From Tsukamurella sp. 1534 (GTDB lineage Bacteria; Actinomycetota; Actinomycetes; Mycobacteriales; Mycobacteriaceae): a DNA stretch of 64,000 nucleotides. The position numbers and the translations under genes are program-made. The notes under the pieces were generated by a model, which saw nothing but the letters and a program-made list of their open reading frames with translations, was not told the origin of the DNA and searched no databases. Below, piece after piece: positions 10,030 to 19,792 of this stretch (the first letter of the stretch is position 1; every line of letters starts with the position of its first letter). The stretch covers positions 416,883 to 480,882 of the forward strand of contig NZ_HE997627.1 in the NCBI RefSeq assembly GCF_000312385.1. The letters run 5' to 3'.

Positions 10030-10947
10030 TCAGGAGACCAGGGGTGCGACGTCCACGGAGACATGGATCTTCGACCCGGACGATTCCGTGTAGATGACCC
10101 CGCGCAGAGGTGGGACGTCTTCGTAATCGCGCCCCCAGGCGACGGTCACGTGCCGCTCGTCGACGAACTTGTTGTTGGTGGGGTCGAACGGCAGCCAGAC
10201 GTCGCCGGGGAGCCACACGGCCGCCCACGCGTGCGTCGCGCCGGCACCGACGACGCGGTCCTGGCCGGGCGGCGGTTCGGTGGCCAGGTAGCCGGAGACG
10301 TAGCGCGCCGCGAGCCCCTTGGACCGCAGGCACGCGATCGCGACCCGGGCGAAGTCCTGGCACACGCCCTCGCGGCGTTCCATGACGGTGGCGACGCGGG
10401 TGGACACGTTGGTGGCGCCGGACTTGTACTCGAAGTCCGTGTAGATCCCCGTGGTGAGCTCCTCCACGGCCTCCACCAGCGGCTTCCCCGGGGTGAAGAT
10501 CGCATCCGCGTAGGCGCGAACGGCGTCGTCGATCTCGGGCGGCCGCTGGTCGAGCCGGTACTGGGCGGCCAGCGCCCCCGCCTCGCCGACGGGCCGGGCC
10601 AGTTCCCAGGGGGCGAGCGCGGGCCCCTCGTCGGTGATCGACGCGGCGAGCGGGTCGACCTCCACGAGGGACTCACCGCGCACCGTGAGCTCCGTGTGCG
10701 GGGTGGTGACGTGGAAGTACGTGTCGGTGTTGCCGTACGCGTCGCGGCCCTCGGAGCGGTCACCGGGCTCGGGGCCGATCACGATCTCGTGTTCGGCGAC
10801 GCGCTGCTCCGGCAGCTCGCGCGGGGTGAGGTAGCAGCGCCCGTAGCTGGAGGTGACCTCCGCGTCGTAGCCGTAGGTGGTCTCGTGCACCACCCGGTAC
10901 CGCCGCGTGGCCGAATCGGCGGTCCGGCGGGAGAAGCTCAGGCCCAT
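10030..10947 (-). CDS. Transglutaminase-like cysteine protease-fold protein
   Basis: A 305-residue cytoplasmic protein of the bacterial transglutaminase-like superfamily. An N-terminal beta domain (YRVVHETTYGYDAEV, residues 17-31, with LTPRELPEQR) precedes the catalytic domain. The triad is visible: C196 in REGVCQDFA, H239 in GATHAWAAVW, D255 in PFDPTNN. The gene overlaps the upstream ATP-grasp/alpha-E gene by 10 nt. The ATG at 10947 is the start because upstream codons belong to that gene. These two proteins travel together widely (Rv2567-Rv2569c region). The pair is thought to build or process a peptide or amide-linked product, but the product is not established. Family call is secure; activity (hydrolase or amide synthase) is unknown. 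Confidence 0.88.
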   Translation of the reverse strand: MGLSFSRRTADSATRRYRVVHETTYGYDAEVTSSYGRCYLTPRELPEQRVAEHEIVIGPEPGDRSEGRDAYGNTDTYFHVTTPHTELTVRGESLVEVDPLAASITDEGPALAPWELARPVGEAGALAAQYRLDQRPPEIDDAVRAYADAIFTPGKPLVEAVEELTTGIYTDFEYKSGATNVSTRVATVMERREGVCQDFARVAIACLRSKGLAARYVSGYLATEPPPGQDRVVGAGATHAWAAVWLPGDVWLPFDPTNNKFVDERHVTVAWGRDYEDVPPLRGVIYTESSGSKIHVSVDVAPLVS

Positions 10948-13403
10948 GCCGGCACCCCCACCCAGATCGGCCGGGCCTCCGCCGGGAGCGCGAACCGGGT
11001 CCGTTCGAGCACGTCGGACACCTCCCGGAGACCGTCGGTCACGGCGTCGAGGAGACCGGAGAGCTCGGCGCGGCGGCCGTCCGTCACGGTCTCTGCGTCG
11101 GCGGTGTCGAACCGCCGCAGCCGCGCCTGCAGGTCCGTGACCACCCGCTCGGCGGCGGCGCTGCGCAGCTCGTCGGGCTGCCGCTGCAGGTCGTGCGCCA
11201 GGGCGTCGAGCTGGAAGGTGAGCGAGCGCGGGTTGGTCGCGTCGAAGAACATCAGGTCCACCGCGGCGCCCACCCGCAGCACCGCCCGGTGCCGCCGCCG
11301 GTAGGTGACCGCGGACTCCCCCGCCACCAGGTACGCGTCGAGCATGCCCGCCTCGACCTCGGGTTCCGCCTCGGGAACCACGACCGACGCGGTCAGCGCG
11401 CACAGCTGCAGCGCCCGCTCGATCCGCCGGCCGGCGTCCATCATCAGCCAGCCCGGGTCCTCGACGTGGGACTCGCGCGCGAGGCCGGAGAACGCCAGCA
11501 GCGACACCAGCACCTCGCCGAGCGTCTGGTCCAGCTGGTCGCCCTCGTCGCCGCGGACCGCGGCCAGCCGCCCGAGGGAGCGCTCCGCGCCGCTGAGCAC
11601 GAGCCACGTGTCGGTCGACATCTGATCGCGCACCGCTCGCAGGCAGGCCCGCAGCCGGATCCCCGAATGCGCGACGGTGCCGGGCACGTCGGGGTCCAGG
11701 GTGCGTCGCCGCAGGCAGGAGACCACGTCGGACTGCTCCGCCCCCTCCACGACGATCCGCCCCAGCTCCTCGGTGACGGACACCTCGACCACCGCGTCGA
11801 GCAGCGGCTGCAGGGCCGCCGCGCCGGGCTGCCAGGGACGGTGCCGGAACTCCTGGTTGCGGTCGTGCGCCACCGTGAGCAGGCGCACCATCGCCTCGGC
11901 GCGTTCGGCGTAGCGGCCGATCCAGAACTGGTCGGACAGCACGCGCGGGGTGGCGACGGGTCCGCTCGCGGCGATCGCGGTGACCCGAGGCGACTGGGTG
12001 GTGACCCGTACGGCGCGGGCCTCCTCCCCCGCCGGGACCCACACGTCGCGGGCGCGGGAGGAGTGCATCCGGGCCCCCTCGTCGCCGTCCAGCAGCACCT
12101 GCCCCAGGCCGCCGCTGAGCACCGAGTACCCCGCCTCCTGGCCCAGGGAGAACACCCGGAGCCCGAAGCCGCGGTCCACGACCTCGACGCCGCGGTCCAG
12201 GGCGGGCTCGGTGGCGAACGGCACCAGTGTCTTGACGCACCACACCGTGGGATCGGCGGCGATGCGCGCCCGCAGCGTCTCGGCCTGCGCGGCGGTGAGC
12301 CGGCCGCCCACCACCTGCTCGCCCGTCGCGAAATCGATCACCAGGGCGTCGTCGAGCGGACCGTCGAGCGCCGCCCGGCCGGCGGGCGTCGCGGCGTGCA
12401 GCGTGGGCGTCGAGTCGAGCAGCAGGTCCTCGTCGAGCAGGGCACGGCAGAGCTCGGGGAGGTAGGCGTGCAGGGCGGGGTTCTCGAGGACGCCGGAGCC
12501 GAGGGTGTTGACCACGGTGACTGCCCCGCGGGTCATCATCTCGACGAGCCCGACCACGCCGAGGCGGGAGTCCGTGCGCAGGTCGAGCGGGTCGGAGAAC
12601 TCCGAATCCACGCGCCGCAGCACCACGTCGACCCGCTTCATCCGGCCGAGGGCCCGCATGTACAGGCCCCCGTCGCGCACGGTGAGGTCGGACGCCTCGA
12701 CCAGCGGGAAGCCGAGCACGGAAGCGAGGTAGGCCTGGTCGAACGCGGTCTCGGAGAACGAGCCGGGGCTGAGCACCACCACGGTGGGGTCCTGGGCGCC
12801 GGGCGGCGCCGATTCGAGGAGTTGCACCCGCAGGGCGGCGGCGAAGGAGGACACCGGGCGGGGCATCTCGGCGCGGAACTCCCTCGGCAGCGCACGCGAG
12901 GTGACGCGGCGGTCGGCGAGCGCGTAGCCGACGCCCGACGGCGCCTGGGTGCGGTCTGCGTACACGGCGTACGGCCCCGAGCCGTCGGCCCCGGCACCGG
13001 CCGGGCGGCCGACGTCCGCGGCGTGCAGGAACAGCGACCGCGGGCCGGGCGACGGGACACCCACCGCGCGGCGGATGTACCCCGGGTGCGCGAACAGAAC
13101 CTCGGGCGGCACCAGGCCGGTGCCGACGATGCGCTGCTCGCCGTAGAAATCCTTGAGCACCGCGTCGAGCAGCTGGGACCGCTGCGCCACCCCCTTGGCG
13201 AGGGCCTCCCACTCCTCGGTGCCGAACAGCACCGGCAACGGATCGAGGCGCCACGGCCCCGGTTCGACGGGGTCGAGGTGTTGCGGCGGGATCGCGTCGA
13301 GGGCGTTGTAGGTGATGCCCTCGTCGTCGATGAGTCCGTCGACGCGGCCCGACAGGCGGCGCAGGGCGTCGCCGTCGAGCTCGCGGAGACCTTCGAGCGT
13401 CAC
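10938..13403 (-). CDS. Circularly permuted type 2 ATP-grasp / alpha-E domain fusion protein
   Basis: An 821-residue protein in two parts. Residues about 1-480 are a circularly permuted ATP-grasp domain (DUF404/DUF407 type): HLDPVEPGPWRLDPLP, LKDFYGEQRI, VVLSPGSFSETAFDQ, then the GGLGQVLL region. Residues about 490-815 are the alpha-E (DUF403) helical domain: FWIGRYAERAEAMVRLL, DTWLVLSGAERSL, MDAGRRIERALQL. ATP-grasp enzymes join a carboxylate to an amine via an acyl phosphate, so this should make an amide or peptide bond; its partner is the downstream transglutaminase-like protein (10-nt overlap). In many bacteria the two domains are separate genes; here they are fused, as in Rv2567. GTG 13403 is the start, 10 bp after the aspS stop. 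Confidence 0.9.
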   Translation of the reverse strand: MTLEGLRELDGDALRRLSGRVDGLIDDEGITYNALDAIPPQHLDPVEPGPWRLDPLPVLFGTEEWEALAKGVAQRSQLLDAVLKDFYGEQRIVGTGLVPPEVLFAHPGYIRRAVGVPSPGPRSLFLHAADVGRPAGAGADGSGPYAVYADRTQAPSGVGYALADRRVTSRALPREFRAEMPRPVSSFAAALRVQLLESAPPGAQDPTVVVLSPGSFSETAFDQAYLASVLGFPLVEASDLTVRDGGLYMRALGRMKRVDVVLRRVDSEFSDPLDLRTDSRLGVVGLVEMMTRGAVTVVNTLGSGVLENPALHAYLPELCRALLDEDLLLDSTPTLHAATPAGRAALDGPLDDALVIDFATGEQVVGGRLTAAQAETLRARIAADPTVWCVKTLVPFATEPALDRGVEVVDRGFGLRVFSLGQEAGYSVLSGGLGQVLLDGDEGARMHSSRARDVWVPAGEEARAVRVTTQSPRVTAIAASGPVATPRVLSDQFWIGRYAERAEAMVRLLTVAHDRNQEFRHRPWQPGAAALQPLLDAVVEVSVTEELGRIVVEGAEQSDVVSCLRRRTLDPDVPGTVAHSGIRLRACLRAVRDQMSTDTWLVLSGAERSLGRLAAVRGDEGDQLDQTLGEVLVSLLAFSGLARESHVEDPGWLMMDAGRRIERALQLCALTASVVVPEAEPEVEAGMLDAYLVAGESAVTYRRRHRAVLRVGAAVDLMFFDATNPRSLTFQLDALAHDLQRQPDELRSAAAERVVTDLQARLRRFDTADAETVTDGRRAELSGLLDAVTDGLREVSDVLERTRFALPAEARPIWVGVPAWA

Positions 13404-13413
13404 AGCTCCGTCG

Positions 13414-15243
13414 CTACTCCGGCGCCTGCCCGGCCCCGGCCTGCTCCGCCGCCTGCGCGGGCTTGGCCTGCTCCGGCTCCGGCTTCTTCGGCTTGGCGTC
13501 CATGCCGGACTCGCGGCGCTGCTGGACCGTGATGGGAGCGGGCGCCTCGGTCAGCGGGTCGACGCCGCCGCCCGACTTGGGGAACGCGATGACCTCGCGG
13601 ATCGAGGCCGCGCCGGCGAGCAGCGAGACGACGCGGTCCCAGCCGAAGGCGATGCCGCCGTGCGGCGGTGCGCCGTAGGAGAAGGCGTCCAGGAGGAACC
13701 CGAACTTCTCCCGGGCCTGCTCCTCGTCGATGCCCATGACGGCGAAGACCCGCTCCTGCACGTCCTGGCGGTGGATGCGGATGGAGCCGCCGCCGATCTC
13801 GTTGCCGTTGCAGACGATGTCGTAGGCGTAGGCGAGCGCGCCGCCGGGGTCCGTGTCGAAGGTGTCCATCGACTCCGGCTTCGGGCTGGTGAAGGCGTGG
13901 TGGACGGCCGTCCAGGCGCCGTCGCCCACGGCCACGTCGCCCGACGCGGTCGCATCGTCGGCGGGCTCGAACAGGGGCGCGTCGACGACCCAGGTGAAGG
14001 CCCAGTCGCCCTCCTTGATGAGGCCCAGCTTGTCGGCGATCTCGCCGCGGGCGGCGCCGAGCAGGGCCCGCATCTGCTTGGTGGCGCCGGCGGCGAAGAA
14101 CACGCAGTCGCCCGGCTGGGCGCCGACGTGGGCGGCGAGCCCGGCGCGCTCGTCGTCGGACAGGTTCTTGGCGACGGGGCCGGCCAGCTCGCCGTCCTCG
14201 CCGATGAGCACGTAGGCGAGGCCGCGGGCGCCGCGCTGCTTGGCCCACTCCTGCCAGGCGTCGAGCTGGCGGCGCGGCTGCGACGCGCCGCCGGGCATGA
14301 CGACGGCACCCACGTACTGCGACTGGAACACCCGGAACGGCGTGTCCTTGAAGTACTCGGTGCACTCGACCAGCTCGAGCCCGAAGCGCAGGTCCGGCTT
14401 GTCGGAACCGAAGCGGCGCATGGCCTCCGCGTAGGTCAGGCGCGGGATCGGAGTGGGGATCTCGTGGCCGATGAGCGACCAGAGCGCCTTGACGATCTGC
14501 TCGCCGAGGGCGATCACGTCCTCCTGGTCCACGAAGCTCATCTCGATGTCGAGCTGGGTGAACTCGGGCTGCCGGTCGGCGCGGAAGTCCTCGTCGCGGT
14601 AGCAGCGGGCGATCTGGTAGTACCGCTCCATGCCTGCCACCATGAGCAGCTGCTTGAACAGCTGCGGGCTCTGCGGCAGCGCGTAGAAGGTCCCGGGGCG
14701 CAGGCGCGCGGGCACCAGGAAGTCGCGGGCGCCCTCGGGGGTGGACCGGGTGAGCGTCGGGGTCTCGATCTCGACGAAGTCGTGCAGCGCGAGCACGTTG
14801 CGCGCCACGGCGTTCGCCTGGCTGCGCAGCCTGATGGCGGCCGCGGGATCCTCGCGGCGCAGGTCCAGGTAGCGGTACTTCAGGCGCGCCTCCTCGCCCG
14901 GCTCCTCGTCGAGCTGGAAGGGCAGCGGCGCGGACTCGTTGAGCACGGTCAGCTCGGTGACGTTGACCTCGATGTCGCCCGACGGGAGGTTCGGGTTCTC
15001 GCTGCCCTCGGGCCGCTTCTCGACGGTGCCGGTCACCAGGACGCAGTACTCGGAGCGCAGACGGTGGGCCTGCTCGGCGACGTCCGATTCGCGGAACACC
15101 ACCTGGGCCACTCCCGAGCTGTCCCGCAGGTCGATGAAGATGACGCCGCCGTGGTCACGCCGGCGCGCGACCCAGCCCGCGAGGGTGACGACGGTGCCGG
15201 CATCCTCCGCCCGCAGTGATCCAGCAAGGTGGGTGCGCAGCAC
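13414..15243 (-). CDS. aspS: Aspartyl-tRNA synthetase (probably Asp/Asn non-discriminating)
   Basis: Class II synthetase of bacterial type, 609 residues. The anticodon-binding OB fold is at the N-terminus (residues about 1-105, [19 protein letters not shown]). The catalytic domain has motif 2 ([20 protein letters not shown]), the bacterial GAD insertion domain, and motif 3 ([15 protein letters not shown]). The last 30 residues form a Pro/Ala/Glu/Lys/Gln-rich tail not needed for the fold. In mycobacteria lacking AsnRS this enzyme also charges tRNA-Asn, with amidation by GatCAB; whether that applies here is inference. GTG 15243 is preceded by GGAAGG. It is the first gene of the minus-strand run aspS-ATP-grasp-transglutaminase and diverges from the metallopeptidase gene. 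Confidence 0.96.
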   Translation of the reverse strand: MLRTHLAGSLRAEDAGTVVTLAGWVARRRDHGGVIFIDLRDSSGVAQVVFRESDVAEQAHRLRSEYCVLVTGTVEKRPEGSENPNLPSGDIEVNVTELTVLNESAPLPFQLDEEPGEEARLKYRYLDLRREDPAAAIRLRSQANAVARNVLALHDFVEIETPTLTRSTPEGARDFLVPARLRPGTFYALPQSPQLFKQLLMVAGMERYYQIARCYRDEDFRADRQPEFTQLDIEMSFVDQEDVIALGEQIVKALWSLIGHEIPTPIPRLTYAEAMRRFGSDKPDLRFGLELVECTEYFKDTPFRVFQSQYVGAVVMPGGASQPRRQLDAWQEWAKQRGARGLAYVLIGEDGELAGPVAKNLSDDERAGLAAHVGAQPGDCVFFAAGATKQMRALLGAARGEIADKLGLIKEGDWAFTWVVDAPLFEPADDATASGDVAVGDGAWTAVHHAFTSPKPESMDTFDTDPGGALAYAYDIVCNGNEIGGGSIRIHRQDVQERVFAVMGIDEEQAREKFGFLLDAFSYGAPPHGGIAFGWDRVVSLLAGAASIREVIAFPKSGGGVDPLTEAPAPITVQQRRESGMDAKPKKPEPEQAKPAQAAEQAGAGQAPE

Positions 15244-15296
15244 GTTCGATGGTCCTTCCGATGGTGATTCAATGAGCCATGGACATGCTACGGGGC

Positions 15297-15314
15297 GAGA
15301 AGGTGCACCCTCTC
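15297..15314. promoter_or_regulatory. Palindrome in the aspS / metallopeptidase divergent promoter region
   Basis: An 18-bp near-palindrome, GAGA-A-GGTGCACC-C-TCTC, with a single mismatched pair (15301/15310). It lies in the 96-bp gap between divergent start codons, 26 bp before the metallopeptidase ATG. The position suits an operator or a leader hairpin. No regulator can be named. Confidence 0.35.
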
Positions 15315-15339
15315 ACCGCTGTCGTGGAAAGCTGTGCGC

Positions 15340-16248
15340 ATGACGTTTCGGGATAACGGACCGCTCGATACCAGTGGTGTGAGCGCCGGTGGCGGTGGCG
15401 GCGGCATCGGCCGCGGCGTGATGATCGGCGGCGGTGGCCTGGGCACCGTCGTCCTGGTGGTCCTCGGCCTGTTCTTCGGCGTGGACCTCACCGGCGGCGG
15501 CTCCGAGCAGCCCGTGGCCCCGGGTGGCCAGGGCGGGAACGCGGGCATCTCGCAGGCCGATCAGGAGATGGACAAGAAGATCAAGAGCTGCACCATCCAG
15601 CTGGCGAACACGGACACCACCTGCCGGATCGTCGCGACCACCAACTCCTTGAACAAGGTGTGGCCGCAGCTGCTGCGCGGTTACCAGCCGCCGCGGGGCG
15701 GGACGAAGATCATGCCCGTGGGCGCCACGTCGATCAACACCCGCTGCGGCGTCGCGGGCGCGGACACCGGCCCGTTCTACTGCCCCGCGGACCAGGTGGC
15801 GGTCTTCCAGATCGACTTCATGGACCGGGTGATCGAGCGGATGGGCGGCACCAACGCCCCGTTCTCGCAGGAGTACATCGTGGCGCACGAGTGGGGTCAC
15901 CACGTGCAGAACCTGCTGGGCGACATCACCAAGTCGCAGCAGGGCAGCGGCGCGCAGGGCGGCTCGGTGCGCGTGGAGCTGCAGGCCGACTGCTACGCCG
16001 GCGTGTGGGCCTCGAAGGCGGACAAGGGCCAGGACGCCATGCTGGAGCCGCTGACCCAGCAGCAGATCTCCGACGCGATCACCACCGCGCAGGCCATCGG
16101 CGACGACACGATCCAGAAGAACGCGGGCCGCAACGTGAACCCGGAGTCGTTCTCGCACGGCACGTCCGCGCAGCGCGTCAAGTGGTTCTCCACGGGCTAC
16201 AAGACGGGCGACATCCGCCGGTGCGACACGTTCTCGGGGTCCATCTGA
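15340..16248 (+). CDS. Neutral zinc metallopeptidase, YpfJ-type
   Basis: A membrane-anchored metallopeptidase of the YpfJ/KPN_00277 family. The N-terminus is Gly/Ser-rich (DNGPLDTSGVSAGGGGGG), followed by one transmembrane segment (about residues 30-49, GGGGLGTVVLVVLGLFFG) and the extracytoplasmic domain. The zinc motif HEWGH is at residues 183-187 in YIVAHEWGHH, and the distal part contains SFSHGTSAQRVKWFSTGY, a strong family signature. ATG 15340 is preferred over GTG 15334 because GGAAAG (15326-15331) is correctly spaced only for the ATG. It faces away from aspS across a 96-bp gap with a palindrome. Substrates are not known for the family; Rv2575 is probably the counterpart. Confidence 0.88.
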   Translation: MTFRDNGPLDTSGVSAGGGGGGIGRGVMIGGGGLGTVVLVVLGLFFGVDLTGGGSEQPVAPGGQGGNAGISQADQEMDKKIKSCTIQLANTDTTCRIVATTNSLNKVWPQLLRGYQPPRGGTKIMPVGATSINTRCGVAGADTGPFYCPADQVAVFQIDFMDRVIERMGGTNAPFSQEYIVAHEWGHHVQNLLGDITKSQQGSGAQGGSVRVELQADCYAGVWASKADKGQDAMLEPLTQQQISDAITTAQAIGDDTIQKNAGRNVNPESFSHGTSAQRVKWFSTGYKTGDIRRCDTFSGSI

Positions 16249-16284
16249 GGGGTGCCGGGCGCGGTCCTGCCATAGCCTCGACAC

Positions 16285-17952
16285 ATGGCTGACACCACAC
16301 CCGCAGGGACGCCCATCGACGCACTGGCCGACCGGTTCGCCCTCCGCCTCGCGGAGACCGATCCCGTGGAGGCCACGGCGGTCGGGATCACGGACTTCGA
16401 CGACCGGCTCACCGACTTCTCCCCCGGCGGCGTGGAGGCGCGGGCCGCGCTGGCCCGCGAGACCCTGGCCGAGCTCGACCGGCTCGTCGCGGAGAACGAC
16501 GCGGACCGGGTGACCGCGGCGTCGCTGCGGGAGCGCCTCGGGGTGCACCTCGACCTCGCCGCCGCGGGACGGGACGTGGGCGAGCTCAACGTGATCGCCT
16601 CTCCCCTGCAGGCGATCCGCGACGTGTTCGACCTGATGCCGGCCGGCACGCCGGACGCGGACGCCGTGCTCTCGGCCCGCCTCGCCGCGGTGCCCACGTC
16701 GGTTGACTCGGCGATCTCGGGGCTGCGGTCCCGGCTCGCGGACGGCGGCCACCCGTTCCCGGAGCTGCAGGTGCGGGAGTGCCTCGCCCAGGCCCGCCTC
16801 GCGGGCGATCAGGTGGCCGCGAACGTCGAGCGGATGGCGGGGGCCGCACCGTCGGCGGACGATCCGGTGCGCTCGGGCCTGGCCGACGGCGTGCGGGCCG
16901 CGTTCGCCAGGTTCGCCGAGGTCCTGGAGAACGAGGTCGCCCCGGTCGCGGTCCCGGTGGGCGCGCCGGGCGGGCTCGGGGTGGGCCGCGAGGCGTACCC
17001 CGTGTACTCCCGCGCGTTCCTGGGCTCGGCGGTCGACCTGGAGGAGACGTACGCCTGGGGGCAGGAGCTCCTCGCGTCCATCGTCGCCGAGCAGCGGGAG
17101 GTGGCCGGGCGGCTGTACCCCGGCGCGACGGTGGCGGAGACCCTCGCGAAGCTCGACACCGAGCCGCGGTACGTGCTGCACGGCACCGACGCGCTGCGCG
17201 AGTGGATGCAACGCACCTCCGACGAGTCGGTGCGGGCGCTCGCGGGCACACACTTCGACATCCCCGAGCAGCTGCACCACCTCGACTGCCGGATCGCCCC
17301 CAGTAGCAGCGGCGGGATCTACTACACCGGGCCGTCGGCGGACCTGAGCCGGCCGGGAGCCATGTGGTGGTCGGTTCCCCAGGGCGTCACCGAGTTCCAC
17401 ACCTGGCAGGAGAAGACCACGGTGTATCACGAGGGCGTGCCCGGGCATCACCTGCAGATCGGGCAGGCGGTGATCGCGCCGCTCAACCGCTGGCGCAAGC
17501 TGTACTCGTTCACGTCCGGCCACGGCGAGGGCTGGGCACTGTACGCCGAGCGGCTCATGCGCGACCTGGGCTTCCTCGACGACGACGGCGACCTCATGGG
17601 CATGCTCGATTCGCAGCGGCTGCGCGCCGCGCGGGTGGTCCTCGACATCGGCGTGCACTGCGGGTTCGCGGCGCCGGCGGAGGTGGGCGGCGGCGACTGG
17701 ACGTACGACAAGGGGTGGGCGTTCCTGCGCTCGCACGTGGCGATGTCCGACGAGCAGCTGCGCTTCGAGTACCACCGCTACCTGGGCTGGCCGGGCCAGG
17801 CGCCGTCGTACTCCGTGGGCCAGCGGGTGTGGGAGCGGGCCCGGGACGAGTACCTGGCGGGACACCCGGGTTCGACGGTGCGCGACTTCCACCGGGATGC
17901 CCTCGCGCTGGGCGGCATGGGGCTGGACACGCTGCGCACGGCCCTGCGGTGA
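16285..17952 (+). CDS. DUF885-family metallohydrolase
   Basis: A 555-residue soluble protein of the DUF885 family (related to M3-like zinc peptidases). The zinc-binding region is YHEGVPGHHLQ with H382, E383 and H388/H389, followed by the conserved SFTSGHGEGWALYAE and PGQAPSYSVGQRVW. No signal peptide or membrane segment is seen, so it is probably cytoplasmic. The ATG at 16285 has no obvious ribosome site, leaving a leaderless or very short leader possible. It is 36 bp downstream of the YpfJ-type peptidase and probably co-transcribed with it, which would pair two putative metallopeptidases. Substrate unknown. Confidence 0.85.
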   Translation: MADTTPAGTPIDALADRFALRLAETDPVEATAVGITDFDDRLTDFSPGGVEARAALARETLAELDRLVAENDADRVTAASLRERLGVHLDLAAAGRDVGELNVIASPLQAIRDVFDLMPAGTPDADAVLSARLAAVPTSVDSAISGLRSRLADGGHPFPELQVRECLAQARLAGDQVAANVERMAGAAPSADDPVRSGLADGVRAAFARFAEVLENEVAPVAVPVGAPGGLGVGREAYPVYSRAFLGSAVDLEETYAWGQELLASIVAEQREVAGRLYPGATVAETLAKLDTEPRYVLHGTDALREWMQRTSDESVRALAGTHFDIPEQLHHLDCRIAPSSSGGIYYTGPSADLSRPGAMWWSVPQGVTEFHTWQEKTTVYHEGVPGHHLQIGQAVIAPLNRWRKLYSFTSGHGEGWALYAERLMRDLGFLDDDGDLMGMLDSQRLRAARVVLDIGVHCGFAAPAEVGGGDWTYDKGWAFLRSHVAMSDEQLRFEYHRYLGWPGQAPSYSVGQRVWERARDEYLAGHPGSTVRDFHRDALALGGMGLDTLRTALR

Positions 17953-18050
17953 CACTGTTGCGATAACGCAGGACGCGGGCACCGTCAAACCATCGATCAT
18001 GGTGCGTGCAACCGTGGGCTGGACCCGGCTGATTACTTAGTTTCCAGAAC

Positions 18051-18632
18051 ATGCACAGGAGAGCGACGACTCGACTCTGGCTTGTCCGTGTCCTGGAGGG
18101 GCAGCTGGGGCTGTCGGCACTCCTCACCGAGCACGCCGACGTGAAACTGCTCGCGACGTGGCTCGCGATCGCCGCGGACATCGACCGCGACATCGACAAG
18201 CTCTGCGGCGATCCGGATCCCGAGGCGGCGCGGCGGCTGTTCTTCACCTCCCAGGCACTGATGGAGAAGTTCGTCATCGAGCGCCTGTCCTACGAGACGA
18301 TGTCGGACTGGACCGAGCACAGCGCACGCGTGCACCGCAAGCTCACCGAGATGGTCGCGCCGCACGAGGAGTTCCCCGCCCGCCTGCACGCCCAGCTCGA
18401 CCTGTACGACTCGGACGTCTCCTCCCGCGCCGGCGGGGTCTCGGTGTCCCGGTGCGGCATCTGGTCCTACCGCGAGCAGCGCCGGGCCGCGGGCACCCCG
18501 ATCACGCTGAAGGCGCCGTGCGAGTTCTGCACCCGCTCGGTGACGGCGAACGCCCGGCACCAGAACCTGGAGGCGCGGTTCGAGCTCGTCGAGTCCGAGG
18601 CGGGCCGCGGGTGCGAATGGAGCTTCTCGTGA
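18051..18632 (+). CDS. Uncharacterised protein with candidate C-terminal four-Cys metal site
   Basis: I do not recognise this 193-residue protein. Residues about 12-115 look alpha-helical and charged (LAIAADIDRDIDKL, FTSQALMEKFVIERL). The C-terminal 65 residues contain four cysteines, C135, C157, C160 (APCEFCTR) and C188 (RGCEWSF), in a spacing that could hold zinc; C52 is separate. There is no signal peptide or membrane segment. ATG 18051 has no clear ribosome site and no earlier start is plausible. Its stop overlaps the MFS start in GTGA, so it is the first gene of a five-gene coupled operon and may be a regulator or a partner of the enzymes. Codon use looks like the neighbours, so it is a real gene. 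Confidence 0.7.
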   Translation: MHRRATTRLWLVRVLEGQLGLSALLTEHADVKLLATWLAIAADIDRDIDKLCGDPDPEAARRLFFTSQALMEKFVIERLSYETMSDWTEHSARVHRKLTEMVAPHEEFPARLHAQLDLYDSDVSSRAGGVSVSRCGIWSYREQRRAAGTPITLKAPCEFCTRSVTANARHQNLEARFELVESEAGRGCEWSFS

Positions 18633-19792
18633 CGGCCACCGCGGCGCCCACGGCCGTGCGGCCGCGGGTCGCGGGCGCGTTCCTGCTGCTGTTCCTCATC
18701 GGCGCGGAGACCTTCCTGCTGTCGCCGCTGCTGCCCGCGATCACCGACGCCCTGTCCACGAACGTCGCGGCCGCCGCGAACGCCACCACCGCCTACGTGC
18801 TGGTGTACGCGGTTGCGTCGCCGTTGCTGGGATCGCTGTCGGACCGGATCGGCAGGCGCACACCGCTGCTCGCCGGCGCGGCCCTGTTCCTGGTGGCGAA
18901 CCTCGCGTGCGCGGCCGCGCCGCACGTCGCCGTGCTCATCGCCGCCCGCGCCGTCGGAGGTCTGGGCGCGGCGCTCGCCGGGCCGAGCATCTGGGCGTAC
19001 CTCGCGGACAGCGCGCCCGACCCGGAATCGATCGGCCGGTTCATGGGCCGCGGCATGGCGTTCTTCTCGTCCGGACAGGTGATCGGCATCCCCGTGGGCG
19101 CCGGCATCGCGGCGGCCGCCGACTGGCGGTGGAGCTTCGTGGCGCTCGCGGCCGGCACCGCCGTCGCCGTGGGCGTCCTCGCCCGGGCCGTGCCCCGGAC
19201 CGCACCGGCCGCGACCCCGCCGTCGGTGCGCGACGGCCTGCGGGTGGCCCTCGCCCCCGCGATCGCGCCGATCCTGGTGGTCACGCTGGTGGTCCAATTC
19301 TTCAGCCTGGGCACGTACGCGTACGTGGGACAGCTGCTGCACGAGCGGCTCGGCTGGGACACGGCGACGCTCGGGCTGGTCGGCGTCCTGGTGGGCCTGG
19401 GCAGCGTGGCCGGTTCGCTGATCGGTGGGCGGCTCACCCGCACCGGGCTCCCCGCAGCGGCGCGGATCGGTCTGTGGATCGTGGTGGTCGCGGCCGGCGT
19501 GGTGGTCTTCGCGCTCACCGGATCCGCGGTTCCCGCGCTCGTCGCGCTGTTCGTGTGGTTCGTCGGGAGCGGTGGTTTCGTGACCGAGCAGCAGACGTCG
19601 CTCGCGCTCGCCGCGGGCGACCGGCGGGCGGCGGCCAGCGCCTGGAACACGAGCTTCATGCACGCGGGCACGGCGATCGGGGTGGTCGTGGTCGGCGCCG
19701 CGCTGCCGGCCGCCGCCGTCGCCGCCGCGATCGCGGGCGGCGCCCTCGCCCTCGGGGTCACCGCGGTGTCCGCCGTTCGGGGGCGTCCGTGA
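18629..19792 (+). CDS. MFS transporter (drug:H+ antiporter-like)
   Basis: A 387-residue, probably 12-segment transporter of the inner membrane. The MFS motif A analogue between helices 2 and 3 is GSLSDRIGRRTPLLAG. The helix 5 region has GQVIGIPVGAGIAAAADWRWSF cut by several Gly, resembling the antiporter (motif C) signature, so export is more likely than uptake. The frame is open upstream to 18158, but GTG 18629 is chosen: GGAG at 18619-18622 is spaced 6 nt from it and the GTGA overlaps the previous stop. ATG 18617 is an alternative. Its stop overlaps the methyltransferase start. The substrate is unknown; operon context suggests a small molecule modified by the methyltransferase or monooxygenase. 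Confidence 0.85.
   Translation: MTATAAPTAVRPRVAGAFLLLFLIGAETFLLSPLLPAITDALSTNVAAAANATTAYVLVYAVASPLLGSLSDRIGRRTPLLAGAALFLVANLACAAAPHVAVLIAARAVGGLGAALAGPSIWAYLADSAPDPESIGRFMGRGMAFFSSGQVIGIPVGAGIAAAADWRWSFVALAAGTAVAVGVLARAVPRTAPAATPPSVRDGLRVALAPAIAPILVVTLVVQFFSLGTYAYVGQLLHERLGWDTATLGLVGVLVGLGSVAGSLIGGRLTRTGLPAAARIGLWIVVVAAGVVVFALTGSAVPALVALFVWFVGSGGFVTEQQTSLALAAGDRRAAASAWNTSFMHAGTAIGVVVVGAALPAAAVAAAIAGGALALGVTAVSAVRGRP

Noticed and set aside
15313..18000. 895-codon minus-strand frame opposite the metallopeptidase and DUF885 genes
   Set aside because: His/Arg/Gly/Val-rich shadow translation; both genes on the plus strand have clear motifs and starts.
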